Below are positions 62,248 to 64,000 of a DNA stretch of 64,000 nucleotides, in pieces. The translations under genes were made by a program, and so were the position numbers. The notes beneath the pieces were generated by a model that did not search any database, was not told the DNA's origin, and saw nothing but the letters and a program-made list of their open reading frames with translations. How positions within the stretch are numbered: the stretch's first letter is position 1; the number at the start of each line of letters is the position of its first letter. This DNA is from Simiduia curdlanivorans (GTDB lineage Bacteria; Pseudomonadota; Gammaproteobacteria; Pseudomonadales; Cellvibrionaceae). The stretch spans positions 806,001-870,000 of the forward strand of contig NZ_JAUFQG010000006.1 of the NCBI RefSeq assembly GCF_030409605.1. The letters are read 5' to 3'.

Positions 62248-64000
62248 CTAATGCAAACCCAATTCAGCTTTGATCTCTTGCAACTGCTTATTCAAACGCT
62301 TGGCTGATACCGGCACCTGCGTCTTCAAGGTTTGTGCAAACAAAGATATTCGATACTCTTCCATCAACCAGCGAAACTGCTGCAAGGCCGGGGTTAAATT
62401 AGCCCGGTAGTCACCCACCTGCTGCCGAAGCGCGAGATAGGCGTCTTGCACCGCCTGCCATTCGATCATCGCGAGCTTATCGCGCTGCACATTTTGCGGC
62501 GCCTTTTCTAAGCGCATTAACACCGCTTTCAAGTAGCGGCTGTATTGCAACAAGGTATCGGGCGGCATATGCAACAACACCCCTTGGCTAAACAAACCTT
62601 CGAGCTGGCTCTTAATATCCGACAAACAAAACGCCAGCATAAGCGCATTGCGATGACTCTTAATGGTTTTGCGCACTTCGACCAATAACGTCAGCGCCGC
62701 AACCAATTGCGACGCCAAAAGCGTCGCCTTTGGCACCAGTTGCGGCTTACAGGTCTCTACCAAGGCGAGAAAGGTTTTTTCATCGCGCACTGCATAGTCG
62801 CTCACTTCTGCCTCAATCAACTGCAACAAGGCAGCACCCATAAGTTCCTTAGCAACTGTCTCGCGGTTGCCCAAACTGGCCATGGTTAAGCCGATATCCT
62901 TACCTTTCAATAATTCTTTATGTAAATAGCGGGTTTGCTCGGGCATATTTAATAACATCAAACGCATCAAGCCCTCGCGATGTAGCCAAGCCGCGGCGTC
63001 GGGATTGTCTTGCATGCGCAACGCCACCGTATCGCCCTCGTCCACCAAACCCGGGTAAACGCGAATGGCAATACCGGCGCGTTTAAATTGATCTTGGCTG
63101 GGAATGGTGCCCACCGTCCAAGCGGTCAAGCCGGCCCGCTCCAAACTCGGCCCGGCCGATTCAATACTGGCCTGCAACCTATCGCGATAACTATCGCGCA
63201 GTGCCAATAAATCTCGCCCGGCGTCGATGCGTTTACCGTGCTCATCCAGCACCACAATATTCATGCGATAGTAATTATCGAGTGCCACGTCAGACCACAG
63301 AGCTGGGTCAATTTTATTACCAGACAAGCGAAACAATTGCTCACCTAAGGCCAAGGCTAAAGGCTCATTGCTCGGCGTCATACGCGCCAAGGCGCGGTCC
63401 ACATACTCGGGCACGGGCACAAATTGTTTGCGCGATTGCTTCGGCAGCGCCTTGATTAAGGCGATACACTTCTCCTTTAAAATGCCAGGCACCAGCCACT
63501 CTAAACGATACTCAGGGATTTGATGCAACACGCTCACGGGCACCAGCAGGCTAACGCCGTCATCGGCGTGATTGGGTTCAAAATGGTATTGCAGGGGTAG
63601 CTCCATGCCATTGAGCGATAAGCTATCGGGAAACTGTGCTTGGGTAATAGCCGCCGCATCGTGCTGCATTAAATAGGCTTTGGTTAAATGCAGCAGTGAT
63701 GGGTGCTGCGTTTCAGCGCTTTTACGCCAGTGCTCAAAACCCGCTAAATTAACCACATCTGCCGGAATACGCTCGTCGAAAAAGCGGAACAGCGCTTCAT
63801 CGTCCACCAAAATATCGCGCCGGCGGGATTTCGCTTCCAGTTCGCCCAACTGCTCAATGAGTTGCTGATTGCTATTGAAGAACTCACCCTTGCCGCGATA
63901 CAAACCCTCTACTAAGGCCGCGCGAATAAACACTTCACGCGCCGTCGCTGGGTCGATTTTACCAAAGGCGACGCGCTTGCGTTCTATCAGCGTTAAACCA
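62248..64000 (-). CDS. hrpA: ATP-dependent RNA helicase HrpA, C-terminal part (cut by the right edge)
   Basis: The frame runs in from beyond 64000 (the first visible residues read GLTLIERKRVAFGKIDPATAREVFIRAALVEG) and ends at 62248. The sequence is the C-terminal DUF3418 and OB-fold region of HrpA (LPLQYHFEPNHADDGVSLLVPV, YRLEWLVPGILKEKCIALIKALPK, RFRWLMEEYRISLFAQ-like end). HrpA is a DEAH-box helicase that rescues stalled ribosomes and processes mRNA. The catalytic helicase core is outside the window, so integrity cannot be judged. Confidence 0.93.
   Translation of the reverse strand, partial: GLTLIERKRVAFGKIDPATAREVFIRAALVEGLYRGKGEFFNSNQQLIEQLGELEAKSRRRDILVDDEALFRFFDERIPADVVNLAGFEHWRKSAETQHPSLLHLTKAYLMQHDAAAITQAQFPDSLSLNGMELPLQYHFEPNHADDGVSLLVPVSVLHQIPEYRLEWLVPGILKEKCIALIKALPKQSRKQFVPVPEYVDRALARMTPSNEPLALALGEQLFRLSGNKIDPALWSDVALDNYYRMNIVVLDEHGKRIDAGRDLLALRDSYRDRLQASIESAGPSLERAGLTAWTVGTIPSQDQFKRAGIAIRVYPGLVDEGDTVALRMQDNPDAAAWLHREGLMRLMLLNMPEQTRYLHKELLKGKDIGLTMASLGNRETVAKELMGAALLQLIEAEVSDYAVRDEKTFLALVETCKPQLVPKATLLASQLVAALTLLVEVRKTIKSHRNALMLAFCLSDIKSQLEGLFSQGVLLHMPPDTLLQYSRYLKAVLMRLEKAPQNVQRDKLAMIEWQAVQDAYLALRQQVGDYRANLTPALQQFRWLMEEYRISLFAQTLKTQVPVSAKRLNKQLQEIKAELGLH

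Overview
The window reads as chromosome of a free-living marine or aquatic gammaproteobacterium, most like the Cellvibrionaceae (Simiduia/Teredinibacter/Saccharophagus relatives). The reasons are a FabV-type enoyl-ACP reductase, fadBA, gbuA, an RssB/RssC-type partner-switching pair, an MlaA homologue, an ElaA homologue, a secreted beta-helix protein with a Thr-Pro-rich linker, and moderate GC with long intergenic regions. This placement is inference from gene families; no rRNA or tRNA gene was recognised. Both ends cut genes: an MBL-fold hydrolase on the left and hrpA on the right.

Layout. 1-10 kb: MBL hydrolase, a small secreted protein, fabV, a secreted amidohydrolase, an MFS transporter, a GGDEF/EAL phosphodiesterase with a dead GGDEF site, and an acyl-CoA dehydrogenase/SDR beta-oxidation pair. 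10-24 kb: an Lrp-type regulator divergent from putA, elaA, a 2-hydroxyacid dehydrogenase, a TonB receptor with a PepSY membrane partner, a secreted metallopeptidase between two more Lrp/AsnC regulators, and a TetR plus Old Yellow Enzyme operon with two matching operators. 24-32 kb: a DUF2799 lipoprotein, a membrane-tethered cold-shock protein, a repeat-rich kilobase, leucine dehydrogenase, guanidinobutyrase, a shikimate-kinase-like gene and two overlapping LysR genes. 32-44 kb: an EF-G, a YebC protein, two secreted proteins that are probably carbohydrate-related, an HPP-CBS membrane protein, a nitrilase-family amidase, a methyltransferase and an NhaP2-type antiporter. 44-49 kb is the degraded accessory zone: a RAYT pseudogene, a solute-binding-protein pseudogene, a frameshifted IS110/IS1111 element and repeat clusters. 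49-64 kb: fadBA, dusA-terB, rssBC, a PilZ protein, mlaA, a porin with Pho-box-like sequences, an HvfABC-type copper-RiPP operon, a 271-bp MITE and hrpA.

The best candidates for something new are four. (1) The HvfABC-like operon at 59.7-61.8 kb has a precursor carrying ten [E/D]GKCG motifs built from a 15-residue repeat. (2) A ~100-nt structured element occurs twice (26.2 and 46.8 kb); its three stems are kept by six compensatory base-pair changes. (3) Heptanucleotide tandem arrays of different sequence lie within a few bases of the stop codons of unrelated genes. (4) A repeat cassette containing a terminator is shared by the 3' ends of leucine dehydrogenase and fadA.

Functionally the window is rich in amino-acid and fatty-acid catabolism (putA with its Lrp regulator, leucine dehydrogenase, guanidinobutyrase, ACAD/SDR, fadBA) and in envelope functions (TonB receptor, porin, MlaA, secreted enzymes, copper-binding peptide).
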